From positions 1,674,001 through 1,738,000 of the forward strand of contig OY970377.1 in NCBI GenBank assembly GCA_963718775.1: DNA of 64,000 bases, read 5' to 3'. Positions 49,385 to 58,038 of the stretch are shown here, piece after piece. Below the pieces are notes generated by a model. The model had not been told where the DNA came from and did no database searches. It saw only the letters and a program-made list of their open reading frames with translations. Both the position numbers and the translations under genes were made by a program. This DNA is from VRUE01 sp963718775. GTDB lineage: Bacteria; Actinomycetota; Thermoleophilia; Solirubrobacterales; 70-9. Within the stretch, counting starts at the first letter, position 1, and every line of letters begins with the position of its first letter.

Positions 49385-50458
49385 ATGAAGGTCGGGATCG
49401 TCGGGCTGCCCAACGCGGGCAAGTCGACCCTCTTCAACGCGCTGACCAGCGGCGGCGCGCAGACCGGCGACTACCCGTTCACGACGATCGAGCCCAACGT
49501 CGCGATCGCAGCGGTCCAGGACGAGCGACTCGAGAAGATCGCCGAGACCGTCGGCAGCTCGAAGCTGGAACCGGCGACGATCGCCTTCCACGACATCGCC
49601 GGCCTGGTCAAAGGCGCCTCGGAGGGGGAGGGCCTCGGCAATCAGTTCCTCGCCTCGATTCGCGAGACCGACGCGATCTGCCACGTCGTTCGCTGTCACG
49701 ACGACTCCGGCGTGCCGCACCCCGATGGCCGCGTTGACCCGCTCGCCGACATCGAGACGATCGAGACCGAGCTGATGCTCTCCGACTACGAGCAGGCCGA
49801 GCGCCGGCTGCACCGGGTCGGCAAGGGGGCGAAGTCGGGCGATGCCGAGGCGATCGCCGAGCGCGACTGGCTGGAGAAGGTGGTTGCGGCGCTGGCCGAA
49901 GGCAAGCCCGCCCGCTCAGTCGATGTTCCCGATGCCGCCGCCGACGGCCCCCGCAACCTGCAGGCGCTCACCTCGAAGCCGATGCTCTACGTCGCCAACG
50001 TCGACGAGGGCGACGCCGAGGCGCCCGAGGCCGTCGCCACTCACGCCGCGACGGTCGGAGCCGGAGTCGTCGCGGTCAGCGCCCGAATCGAGGGCGAGCT
50101 TGCCGAGCTCGACCCGGCTGAAGCCGCGGAGATGCGCGAGTCCTACGGCGTCGAGGGCTCGGGCCTGGCGCGGCTCGTCCGCGCTGCCTACGAGCTGCTC
50201 GAGCTGATCACCTTCTTCACCGCCGGCGAGGGCAAGGAGGCCGTCGCCCGCCCGCTCGCCCGCGGCTCGACCGCCTGGGAGGCGGCGGGGACGATCCACA
50301 CCGACATCCAGGACGCTTTCGTCAAGGCCGAGGCGATCGGTTGGCGGGAGCTGGTCGAGTGCGGCGGCTACGCCCAGGGCCGCGACAAGGGCCTGCTCCG
50401 CATCGAGGGCCGCGACTACGTGATCCAAGACGGCGACGTCGTAACCATCAAGGTCTAG
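49385..50458 (+). CDS. ychF: Redox-regulated ATPase YchF (Obg family)
   Basis: 357 residues. G1 GLPNAGKSTLFNALTSGGA, G2/G3 YPFTTIEPN and FHDIAGLVKGASEGEGLGNQ, G4 LYVANVDEGD (NxxD variant of an ATP-preferring enzyme), and the C-terminal TGS-like domain (RELVECGGYAQGRDKGLLR, DYVIQDGDVVTIKV). A universally conserved ATPase associated with ribosomes and oxidative-stress responses. Complete and in frame, showing that consensus quality recovers after 47.2 kb. Confidence 0.95.
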   Translation: MKVGIVGLPNAGKSTLFNALTSGGAQTGDYPFTTIEPNVAIAAVQDERLEKIAETVGSSKLEPATIAFHDIAGLVKGASEGEGLGNQFLASIRETDAICHVVRCHDDSGVPHPDGRVDPLADIETIETELMLSDYEQAERRLHRVGKGAKSGDAEAIAERDWLEKVVAALAEGKPARSVDVPDAAADGPRNLQALTSKPMLYVANVDEGDAEAPEAVATHAATVGAGVVAVSARIEGELAELDPAEAAEMRESYGVEGSGLARLVRAAYELLELITFFTAGEGKEAVARPLARGSTAWEAAGTIHTDIQDAFVKAEAIGWRELVECGGYAQGRDKGLLRIEGRDYVIQDGDVVTIKV

Positions 50459-50493
50459 CGACCCACTTCAGATTCTCGCTCTAGGGTTCCTCT

Positions 50494-51483
50494 ATGGATC
50501 AGGGAGGGCGTTTCCCAAAGGTGTCCGCGAAGGCGGGCCACTACGAGAGCTTCTACATCAAGGCCTGCCGGCCTGGTGGGGGGCAGGGGATCTGGATCCG
50601 CCACACGGTGCACAAGCGGCCCGGCGCCGATCCCGAGGCCTCGATCTGGTTCGTCCTCTTCGACCGCGAGGCGGAGGGGCCCCGGGCGACCAAGGTCACC
50701 GTCGGCGCCGACCAGCTCTCGGCGCCGGTCGGCTCCTGGATCCGTGTCGCCGGCGCGGAGATCGGTCCCGGCAAGGCCAGCGGCTCGATCGAGACCGAGG
50801 CCCTGAAGGCGTCCTGGGACTTCAAGTTCGAGGGCGATGCCGAGCCCTGCAAGTACCTGCCGGCCGACTGGCTCTACGAGGCGCCGGTCCCCAAGACCAA
50901 GTTCGTCGCTCCCTATCCGGAGGCGCGTTTCTGTGGGCGGCTGGAGATCGACGGCGAGGAGATCGAGCTGGATCGCTGGCCGGGGATGATTGGCCACAAC
51001 TGGGGCAGCGAGCATGCCGAGCGCTGGGTCTGGCTCGAGGGCACCGGTTTCGGGGACTCGGCCGGCGCCTACTTCGACGCAGGCGCCGCCCGCGTCAAGA
51101 TCGGCAGCTGGACGACGCCCTGGCTGCCCTCGGGGATGCTCGTCCTCGACGGCGAGCAGCACCGCCTCGGTGGCTTCGGCCAGATCCGCTCGGCCTCGAT
51201 CGAGCCCGAGCCGACCGCCTGCGAGTTCACTCTGCCGGGCAAGGACATCGTCGTCCGCGGTCGCGTCTCCGCCCCCAAGAAGGACTTCGTCGGCTGGGTC
51301 TACGCCGATCCCAAGGGCCCCGAGCACAACACTCTCAACTGCTCGGTCTCCGACCTCGAGCTGACCGTCGAACGGCCGGCCCAGCCGCCGCGCCAGCTCA
51401 CCCTGTCCGCTGGCGCCGCCTACGAGTTCGGCATGCGCGAGACCGACCACGGCATCCCGATTCAGCCCTACTCGGACGGCTGA
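50494..51483 (+). CDS. AttH/CrtC-like lipocalin-fold protein
   Basis: 329 residues. Features of the AttH/hydroxyneurosporene-synthase-like double lipocalin: GHYESFYIKACRPGGGQGIW, WDFKFEGDAEPCKYLPADWL, MIGHNWGSEHAERWVWLEGT and VVRGRVSAPKKDFVGWVYAD. Related proteins hydrate carotenoids (CrtC), cyclise tocopherol-like substrates, or catalyse tetramate-forming or Diels-Alder-type steps. No signal peptide. The substrate is unknown and no carotenoid genes are nearby. Starts at ATG 50494, 36 bases after ychF. Confidence 0.8.
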   Translation: MDQGGRFPKVSAKAGHYESFYIKACRPGGGQGIWIRHTVHKRPGADPEASIWFVLFDREAEGPRATKVTVGADQLSAPVGSWIRVAGAEIGPGKASGSIETEALKASWDFKFEGDAEPCKYLPADWLYEAPVPKTKFVAPYPEARFCGRLEIDGEEIELDRWPGMIGHNWGSEHAERWVWLEGTGFGDSAGAYFDAGAARVKIGSWTTPWLPSGMLVLDGEQHRLGGFGQIRSASIEPEPTACEFTLPGKDIVVRGRVSAPKKDFVGWVYADPKGPEHNTLNCSVSDLELTVERPAQPPRQLTLSAGAAYEFGMRETDHGIPIQPYSDG

Positions 51484-51486
51484 GCG

Positions 51487-52590
51487 TTAGGGCACGCCGG
51501 CCAGTTCGGCGACGGTTGCGATCGGCGTCAACCACCCGTTCTGCTCGATCTGCGCTCTGGGACTGCCCGAGCGGTAGGTGCTGGTTGAGCCCGCGTGGAG
51601 ATCGCGCAGGATCCGCACTGCCCATCCCGCCTGGGTGAGATGCTCGGATGAGAGCTGGATGCCGTGGGCGGCTCGCTCCGCGGTCAACTCGACGAAACGA
51701 CCCGTCGCCTCGGTCTGGATGCTCGCCAGGACCAGGTTGCGATGGTGGCAGCTCAAGGTCGACGGCGATTGGCTCGGGCTTCCCTTGCGGAAGCGCTCTG
51801 GACTCCAGATCACCCGTCCGCGGCCGTCGCCATAGACCAGGTGAGAAGGGGGCGCCGTCCTCTTGCCGGCCACTTTCGCCTCCGCGAGCGTCGGTGGCGT
51901 GTCTTCTTCCCAGGTCTCGCTGAACGAGCTCGCCGCGTGAAGGAACTTGGTCGTCAGCGCAGCGGTTGGGTCGAATAGCGCGCGCTCGCCTTTCGCGGCC
52001 ATCACGGTGACGGTCGAGAAGCCATCCCGCCAGGGCCCGGCCTCCGAGTTGACGGCAAGGGAGCCCAGGGCCGCCAGGCCCACCCCGGCGGCGTCGTCGA
52101 GGCGGAGCTTCCGGCCCGGCTGCGCATCGGGGAGCTCGAGGCACGCGGCACGGTGGAGCTCGTTCAAGGCTTCCACGGCATCGCCCAGGCTGGGCCACTC
52201 AACATCGATTCTGAAGGTGACGAGGAAAGTCGCCCCCCATGGGTGGAGAAACCCCTCGCTGGTTGCCGAAATGCCTTCTCCGGCGTCGATCCGAAGTGGA
52301 GAGGCGCTGCGCAGCGGTACCAGCAAGCGCCATGCCTCTCGACCCGGCACCGCGGCAAGCGACGGCCAGCGCGGCAGGTATCTCTCCCAAAAGCCCTGTC
52401 GCTCGTGTGCCGGCCAGGGAACCGTGAGCGATCCCTTCTGTGCGCCGCGGGCGGTGTTGAACAGCGCTTGATAGGCGCTACGATCCAGTACTTCAGGTCG
52501 CGCTTGGGGCTTGTCGGGCAACAGGGTTTGATGCCAAAAGGCACTCATCCGAAGGCGCTGCAGTGTTGGCTCTGTACTAGTGGCTATCAT
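51487..52590 (-). CDS. Hypothetical protein
   Basis: 367 residues from ATG 52590. I do not recognise it. It has no signal peptide or TM. The N-terminal region is rich in Pro and aromatic residues (FWHQTLLPDKPQARPEVLDR), the centre is beta-like (WGATFLVTFRIDVEWPSLGD, SHLVYGDGRGRVIW) and the C-terminus is helical (LTAERAAHGIQLSSEHLTQ). Codon use and a somewhat lower GC content differ from ychF and its neighbour, so it could be acquired. It is convergent with the AttH-like gene, ending three bases after it. Confidence 0.7.
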   Translation of the reverse strand: MIATSTEPTLQRLRMSAFWHQTLLPDKPQARPEVLDRSAYQALFNTARGAQKGSLTVPWPAHERQGFWERYLPRWPSLAAVPGREAWRLLVPLRSASPLRIDAGEGISATSEGFLHPWGATFLVTFRIDVEWPSLGDAVEALNELHRAACLELPDAQPGRKLRLDDAAGVGLAALGSLAVNSEAGPWRDGFSTVTVMAAKGERALFDPTAALTTKFLHAASSFSETWEEDTPPTLAEAKVAGKRTAPPSHLVYGDGRGRVIWSPERFRKGSPSQSPSTLSCHHRNLVLASIQTEATGRFVELTAERAAHGIQLSSEHLTQAGWAVRILRDLHAGSTSTYRSGSPRAQIEQNGWLTPIATVAELAGVP

Positions 52591-52679
52591 TTGCTCGACT
52601 CATATTTCGTAGGAAGCTTTTCCAAATAAAAAGAAAAGGCTCCTGATTCGCCCGAAAGGGATTCAACGAACGGAATACC

Positions 52680-52704
52680 ACGCGGCTCCCACGTGGAGCC
52701 GCGT
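52680..52704 (+). terminator. Rho-independent terminator hairpin
   Basis: ACGCGGCTCC (52680-52689), 5-base loop, GGAGCCGCGT (52695-52704), then TTTCTTTTTCTTC on the plus strand. It sits 11 bases past the stop of the leftward gene at 52715, with A-rich sequence before the hairpin on that strand. The U-tract faces plus, so it works best rightward but may act both ways. Confidence 0.65.
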
Positions 52705-52714
52705 TTCTTTTTCT

Positions 52715-54193
52715 TCACTGCTCTCCCGCCATCACCATAGGACTGGCGAGGCCCTTGACCTTCTCCGTGGTGACCATGACGGCCGAGCGAACCGCATTGT
52801 TGCCGGCGAACGAAACGCTGAGCGCCCCCTTCTCCACGCCCTTTCGGAGGCTGGCGGCGAGCGCCGCCGCGTCGTGGCTGCGGTCGAGCTGATCCTGGAT
52901 CCTCGCGTTGAGGTCCTCGTCGAGGTCAGTCCAGGTGTAGACGATCTTCGGAGCTGACCAGGTGGAGGGCCGCTTTTCGTTTTCGGGCTGCAGCAGGTAG
53001 AGCTCTACGGTTCCCGAGCCCGTGTCATACGAGAAATGGGGCCTTTGCAGATCCAGCCTTTGTTTGGCGAGCTTCTCCAGGATCGCGATCGGCCCGTCCG
53101 AGTCGCGCGGAATCCGCGATCGCCGTCGGTAGTTGGAGATCAGCTGCGCAACGACGTAGATCGCGAACCCAAGCGCCATCGAGACCAGCCAAAGCACAAT
53201 CAATTCGGTCAAGCCGTATTGGTCGAGGAGGTCGATCCCCAGGAGCCAGGCAACGAAGAGGATCACGGCCGAGCCGATCACCGTCAGCACCCAGGACTCG
53301 GGCTCCTTCAAGGGGAACGGGAAAGCACCGTCATCCGATTCGTCTCGCAGGAAGCGTGCCCGCCAGAAAATGCTGGCCGTGGCGAGGACGAGAAATCCAG
53401 GAAGCAGCAGCAGCGAGGGGATCCCCAGCGCGGTCAGCACCTCGCTTTCGCCGGCAACACCCACCTTGGCGGTTTGAGTGGCGACCAGATCGAAGTGCGC
53501 GCCGCCGACCTTGACGGGCACGCGGAAGACGAGCTGCTGCTCTCCGGGCCGGACTCGGTCGTCGGCCACTGCGTCGAGCTTGATCACGACCGTCCTGCCC
53601 TTATCCACCGTCAGGTCTTCCGGCTCGCCTTCGAAGTCGATGAAGGATGGCCCGCTTCCAATCACCGTCTCGATAACCAGCGGAAGCGCGGCCTTGTTGT
53701 GAACCGTCAAGTAGACCGGCTCGGTCTGCCCGGACTTCAGCGTCGCCAGGCTTGCCTTTGCCTCCAGCGTCGCCAGCTTGTCGGGTTCGAGGGCCGCGGG
53801 TGGTAGTAGCTCGGCGCCGGCGGACATCATCTCGATCGGTCCACCGTTAACCCTAAAGCTGGCGAGCAGGGCGAGATTCGGCGGCGGCGTCGCCAGACTC
53901 CAGGCAGGAAGCACGACACCAAAGCTCTTGCTTCCGTGTGGGGGTAGGCCGACTAAGCCATCCGGCGTTACGGTCACCTCCGCCGTTTCCCCATGTGTGT
54001 AAACGGGCTCGACGTGCAAGTGCGAGATTTGCTCGTCGCCGGTATTGGTGGCGAGTACGGTGACCTCAGTATCGACGGTTGCCGAGAGCTCCGACTTGCC
54101 CGGAATGACCGAGAGCTCAATCGGAGCTGTGCTTCCAGTTGCCGCATAGGAGGCAGGCACGGAAGCGGTGGTCACGGCGACGACGCACACCAC
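52715..54193 (-). CDS. Exported/membrane protein with extracellular beta domains and C-terminal TM segments
   Basis: 492 residues. The signal peptide (VAVTTASVPASYA) is followed by two immunoglobulin/CARDB-like domains (IELSVIPGKSELSATVDTEV, SHLHVEPVYTHGE; LKSGQTEPVYLTVHNKAALP). Three TM helices lie near 265-370 (LLLLPGFLVLATASIFW; VLTVIGSAVILFVAWLLGI; IVLWLVSMALGFAIYVVAQL), then a cytosolic domain (ILEKLAKQRLDLQRPHFSYD). Possibly a surface sensor or part of an envelope complex; no family recognised. Confidence 0.75.
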   Translation of the reverse strand: MVCVVAVTTASVPASYAATGSTAPIELSVIPGKSELSATVDTEVTVLATNTGDEQISHLHVEPVYTHGETAEVTVTPDGLVGLPPHGSKSFGVVLPAWSLATPPPNLALLASFRVNGGPIEMMSAGAELLPPAALEPDKLATLEAKASLATLKSGQTEPVYLTVHNKAALPLVIETVIGSGPSFIDFEGEPEDLTVDKGRTVVIKLDAVADDRVRPGEQQLVFRVPVKVGGAHFDLVATQTAKVGVAGESEVLTALGIPSLLLLPGFLVLATASIFWRARFLRDESDDGAFPFPLKEPESWVLTVIGSAVILFVAWLLGIDLLDQYGLTELIVLWLVSMALGFAIYVVAQLISNYRRRSRIPRDSDGPIAILEKLAKQRLDLQRPHFSYDTGSGTVELYLLQPENEKRPSTWSAPKIVYTWTDLDEDLNARIQDQLDRSHDAAALAASLRKGVEKGALSVSFAGNNAVRSAVMVTTEKVKGLASPMVMAGEQ

Positions 54194-54309
54194 GATTGCG
54201 GCGTACAGGGCGCACCGTACAGTCTTTGGACCCCGCCCCCCACTTGTGCGATCCCTGAAGCTGATTAAACAACGCTACTAGTGTCGAGCGCTGCGAGGCG
54301 CGCGGTGTC

Positions 54310-55413
54310 TCATCCACTGACCTTTACGAAGGTCATCCAGCGGTCGTAGCCGCCGAGCGCCGAGGCGAGCTGTTCGCCGCTGACCGTGGTGACGCCGCCG
54401 CTGCCGTAGAGCTTGGCCGAGACGATGCGGGGGGAGACGCCGCGCTTGACGATCGCGACGCGCTGCAGCTGGCCTTTGAGGTGGCCACCCAGCTTGGCGC
54501 TGATCTCCGGGCCCGAGAAGCGCAGTGTCCAGCTGTGCAGGGGGCAGTAGTAGTCGTAGGGGTCGGGGACCCCGACCAGGTATGGGATGGCCGGGCCGAA
54601 GAAGACGTTCTGGACGCTCTCGGTGTGGCCGCCTGAGCAGGCCGAGAAGTAGGTCTCGGCGATCTCGTTGCCGTAGATGACGACCTGGCCCTTTGTCGAG
54701 CTCGTCGCCGCGTTGGTCGTCGCCGTCTCGCTGGCGAGCCCCTCGTAGACCTGACTGCGGGTGTCGTCGTAGAGGTCGAAGCCGTTGCCGCCGACGTTGA
54801 CGGTGAGGGCGAAGGAGCGCGCCGCGACGGCCTGGGCCTGCAGCGCCGCCGCTGGCCACGACGACGGCGACTCGTTGGCGATCACGCCCTTCACGTACTG
54901 GTCGACGGGCAGCGCGTTGACGACGTTGAGCGAGCCGGCGTCGCTTTCGGTCGGCACCACCTCGAGGACGCCGCGGAAGGTCCCGGCGCCGGCGATCGTC
55001 ACCCGTCCGGCGCCGGCGGCACGCAGCTTGCGGCCGCAGTCGGCCAGCGGCGAGCCGTCGCTGCCGCGCAGCTTGATGCTGCCGCCCGCACGGTGAGCCT
55101 CGTAGCTTTGGCCCGGATCGAGCGCCATGCCGCAGGCGCTGCTGGCGCCGCTGAAGCCGACGTCACCGGGGGAGATGTCGAGCAGGACGCGGACGATCCG
55201 CGCATCGGTCACCTGGCCGATCCGCGTTCCCGAGTAGTAGTGGGCGAGGATGAAGCGGTAGTCCTTGCCGTGCTCGGCGTAGCCGTAGGCGCCGTACTGG
55301 CTCATTCCGACGCCGTGGCCGAAGCCGTGCCCCTTGACCACCCAGGAGACGCTCGCCTGAGCGCTGGAGGTGAGGAAGAGACAGAGGATGAGTGTCGCCA
55401 GGCGGATCCGCAT
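54310..55413 (-). CDS. SpoIID/LytB-domain protein
   Basis: 367 residues with signal peptide (LATLILCLFLTSSAQA). The SpoIID core is visible: GHGFGHGVGMSQYGAYGYAE, TFRGVLEVVPTESDAGSLNV, LPVDQYVKGVIANESPSSWP, LQAQAVAARSFALTVN, TFSACSGGHTESVQNVFFG-like (here AETYFSACSGGHTES) and YYCPLHSWTLRFSG. SpoIID proteins are glycan-strand lytic transglycosylases in sporulating bacteria; non-sporulating relatives act in cell-wall remodelling. Divergent from the aldehyde dehydrogenase gene. Confidence 0.9.
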   Translation of the reverse strand: MRIRLATLILCLFLTSSAQASVSWVVKGHGFGHGVGMSQYGAYGYAEHGKDYRFILAHYYSGTRIGQVTDARIVRVLLDISPGDVGFSGASSACGMALDPGQSYEAHRAGGSIKLRGSDGSPLADCGRKLRAAGAGRVTIAGAGTFRGVLEVVPTESDAGSLNVVNALPVDQYVKGVIANESPSSWPAAALQAQAVAARSFALTVNVGGNGFDLYDDTRSQVYEGLASETATTNAATSSTKGQVVIYGNEIAETYFSACSGGHTESVQNVFFGPAIPYLVGVPDPYDYYCPLHSWTLRFSGPEISAKLGGHLKGQLQRVAIVKRGVSPRIVSAKLYGSGGVTTVSGEQLASALGGYDRWMTFVKVSG

Positions 55414-55468
55414 CGCTAGGACAACAGGTTCGATATGGAGGAGTCTCGGCCTGCTCTACTCTTGCCAG

Positions 55469-56902
55469 GTGGCGCAAGCGGCCGATCACAAGCTCCTCGC
55501 TGCGGGTGAGTGGCTGGAGACCGGCGAGTGGAACGAGGTACGCAGCCCCTACGACGGCAGCGTCGTCGGCAGGGTCGCGCAGGGCGATGCGGCGCTGGTC
55601 GACCGCGCCGCCGAAGCGGCCCAGCAGGCCTTCGAGTCGGCCGACTTCCCCCAGCACGAGCGCGCTGCCGTGCTCGACCGCGCCGCCGAGCTGGTCGGCG
55701 AGCGAGTCGAGGACCTCGCCCTGACGATCGCCGCCGAGGCCGGCAAGCCGCTGAAGACGGCGCGGGTCGAGGCGGCCCGCTGCGTCGACACGCTGACCTT
55801 CTCGGCGACCGAGGCGCGCAAGCTGACCGGCGGCACCGTGCCCATGGACGCCTCCGCGTCGGGCGCAGGCAAGCTCGGCGTGATGCTGCGCGTCCCCTAC
55901 GGGGTGGTCGGCGCGGTCAGCCCCTTCAACTTCCCGCTCAACCTCGTCGCCCACAAGCTCGGCCCGGCGATCGCCGCCGGCAACGCGGTCGTCCTCAAGC
56001 CGGCCGGGCAGACGCCGATCTCGGCGCTGAAGCTGGCCGAGGTGCTCGACGAGGCGGGCCTGCCAAAGGGCTGGCTGAGCGTCATCCCAGGCCCGGGCTC
56101 GCAGGTCGGCAACGCGATCGTCGAGCACGAGCTGACCCGCGCCCTCTCCTTCACCGGCTCCGCCGAGGTCGGCTGGGGCATCCGCAGCCGCGTTCCCCAC
56201 AAGAAGGTCAACCTCGAGCTGGGCTCCAACGCGCCGCTGATCGTCAACGCCGACGGCGACTGGGAGACGGCGGCGGACAAGGCCCAGATCCACGCCTTCT
56301 CGCACGCCGGGCAGAGCTGCATCTCGATCCAGCGGGTGCTCGTCCACGAGGACGTCGCCGACGCCTTCGTCGAGCGGCTCGTCGCCAACGTCGCGAAGCT
56401 GCGGGTCGGCGACCCGCTCGACCCCGAGACCGACGTCGGGCCGCTGATCTCCAGTGGCGACCGCGACCGGGTCAAGGAGTGGATCGAGGAGGCGGTCGCC
56501 GGCGGCGCCGAGCTGCTGACCGGCGGCGAGCTGGTCGACGAGGGCCGCTGCCTGGCGCCGACCCTGCTCGGCTCACCGCCCCGCGAGGCCAAGGTCTGGT
56601 GCGAGGAGATCTTCGGCCCGGTGGCGACGGTCGACCGGTTCGCCGATTTCGGCGCAGCGCTCCAGGCGGCCAACGACTCCAAGTTCGGCCTGCAGGCCGG
56701 CGTCTTCACCGCCGACGTCGGCCGTGCCCTCGAGGCCGCCAAGACCCTCGAGTTCGGCGGCGTCCTGATCAACGAGGTACCGACCTTCCGCGCCGACCAG
56801 ATGCCCTACGGCGGTGTCAAGGACTCCGGCAACACCCGCGAGGGCCCCGCCTTCGCCGTCCAAGAGCTGACCGAGGAGCGCTTCGTCACCTTGCAGGGCT
56901 GA
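55469..56902 (+). CDS. NAD-dependent aldehyde dehydrogenase
   Basis: 477 residues from GTG 55469 (VAQAADHKLLAAGEWLETGE); the frame is open upstream to 55370 but that part is not family-like. Motifs: SPYDGSVVGRVAQGD, FNFPLNLVAHKLGPAIAAGN, the cofactor loop FTGSAEVGWGIRSRV, LELGSNAPLIVN (catalytic Glu), HAGQSCISIQRVLVH (catalytic Cys), EEIFGPVATVDRF and MPYGGVKDSGNTREGP. Closest in style to glyceraldehyde-3-phosphate/lactaldehyde-type ALDHs; substrate not resolved. Cytosolic. Confidence 0.93.
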   Translation: MAQAADHKLLAAGEWLETGEWNEVRSPYDGSVVGRVAQGDAALVDRAAEAAQQAFESADFPQHERAAVLDRAAELVGERVEDLALTIAAEAGKPLKTARVEAARCVDTLTFSATEARKLTGGTVPMDASASGAGKLGVMLRVPYGVVGAVSPFNFPLNLVAHKLGPAIAAGNAVVLKPAGQTPISALKLAEVLDEAGLPKGWLSVIPGPGSQVGNAIVEHELTRALSFTGSAEVGWGIRSRVPHKKVNLELGSNAPLIVNADGDWETAADKAQIHAFSHAGQSCISIQRVLVHEDVADAFVERLVANVAKLRVGDPLDPETDVGPLISSGDRDRVKEWIEEAVAGGAELLTGGELVDEGRCLAPTLLGSPPREAKVWCEEIFGPVATVDRFADFGAALQAANDSKFGLQAGVFTADVGRALEAAKTLEFGGVLINEVPTFRADQMPYGGVKDSGNTREGPAFAVQELTEERFVTLQG

Positions 56903-56953
56903 GCCGGCGCAGGCTCTCACCGACCACCCGAGGTGCGGTTAGAGTTCTCGGTT

Positions 56954-57946
56954 GTGAATCGGTACGGATCCGTGTTGGGGGGCCGATTGGCGCTGGTCGT
57001 CGGTGCCTTGCTTGTGTTCGCCCAGCCAACGACCGCAGCGACTGTGGTCAACGGCGATTTCGAGACAGGCACGCTGGCGGGCTGGATGCAGGTTCCCGCA
57101 CCCGGAGAGGAGGGCGGTTGGTTCGCGTATTCGGGACTCGATGCACCGGTGAGCTTCGAATTGGAAAACGGCGAAAAACAACCACGAACCATCCAGCCAC
57201 CACCGCAGGGCAGCTTCGCTGCGATTGCGGACCAGCTCGTTTCCGGCGTGGGAATCCTCTACCAGGACATCGCCCTCGAGCCCGGCATGACTCACATCCT
57301 TTCGCTGACCACCTACTACAACTCCGCGGCCCCCATCACGGTGCCGACGCCAGACACGCTGTCGGCGGAGGAATTCGACAATCAGCAGTACCGGATCGAC
57401 GTGATGAAGCCGAGCGCGCCGATCGACTCGGTCAATCCCGCCGACATCCTCTCCACCGTGTTCCGGACTGACAACGGCGACCTCAGCTTCTCTCCGCCAC
57501 TGACCCGCACTGTCGACCTAACCCCGTTCGGCGGCCAGGTCGTCCGCCTTCGGGTGGCCGAGGTGGACAACCGCGAATACCTCAATGCCGGTGTCGACGC
57601 CATCTCGATCCAAAGCACCCCTATCCCACCGAGCTCCTTCAGCTTCGGCAGGTTCAAGCTGAACAGGAAGAGGGGGACGGCAACCCTGAAAGTCAACGTC
57701 CCCTGGGGCGGAAAGGTGATGGCGGTCGACTCGGGGAGAAAGGTCAAGCGAATCGTCACGGTGACCGCCGGTACGGCTGCCGCGGGAACCGCGACCCTGT
57801 GGCTGCGGCCGACCTACCTGGTCCGGGAGCGACTGAAGAGCAGGCGCAAGCTTCCCTTCAAGCTGAGCGTCACCTTCACCCCGACCGGGGGTGCCGCTGC
57901 TACCCAGATCTTCTCTGGGGAGCTGAAGCTCAGACCCAGGCACTGA
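56954..57946 (+). CDS. Exported protein with N-terminal carbohydrate-binding-like domain
   Basis: 330 residues from GTG 56954 (GTG 56933 is also in frame). Signal peptide GRLALVVGALLVFAQPTTAA. The mature start VVNGDFETGTLAGWMQVP is the usual opening of exported jelly-roll domains of the CBM/DUF642-like kind. LTRTVDLTPFGGQVVRLRVA and NREYLNAGVDAISIQSTP complete that domain. A second beta domain (FSFGRFKLNRKRGTATLKV, then WLRPTYLVRERLKSRRK) is of the Ig-like repeat found in Solirubrobacterales exported proteins. Likely extracellular ligand binding. Confidence 0.75.
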   Translation: MNRYGSVLGGRLALVVGALLVFAQPTTAATVVNGDFETGTLAGWMQVPAPGEEGGWFAYSGLDAPVSFELENGEKQPRTIQPPPQGSFAAIADQLVSGVGILYQDIALEPGMTHILSLTTYYNSAAPITVPTPDTLSAEEFDNQQYRIDVMKPSAPIDSVNPADILSTVFRTDNGDLSFSPPLTRTVDLTPFGGQVVRLRVAEVDNREYLNAGVDAISIQSTPIPPSSFSFGRFKLNRKRGTATLKVNVPWGGKVMAVDSGRKVKRIVTVTAGTAAAGTATLWLRPTYLVRERLKSRRKLPFKLSVTFTPTGGAAATQIFSGELKLRPRH

Positions 57947-58038
57947 GCAGGGCCAGAAAGCTCCAATAGCTTCGCTACATAATTTTTGGTAGCCTCGCGA
58001 CGCTAAGCAAACTTTGAGCGAACGACGGGAGGCGTCGG

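Noticed and set aside
52591..52714. Possible small RNA or tmRNA-like fragment before the strong hairpin
   Set aside because: No tRNA-like fold or tag frame is visible; the hairpin and flanking A/T-runs are explained as a terminator.
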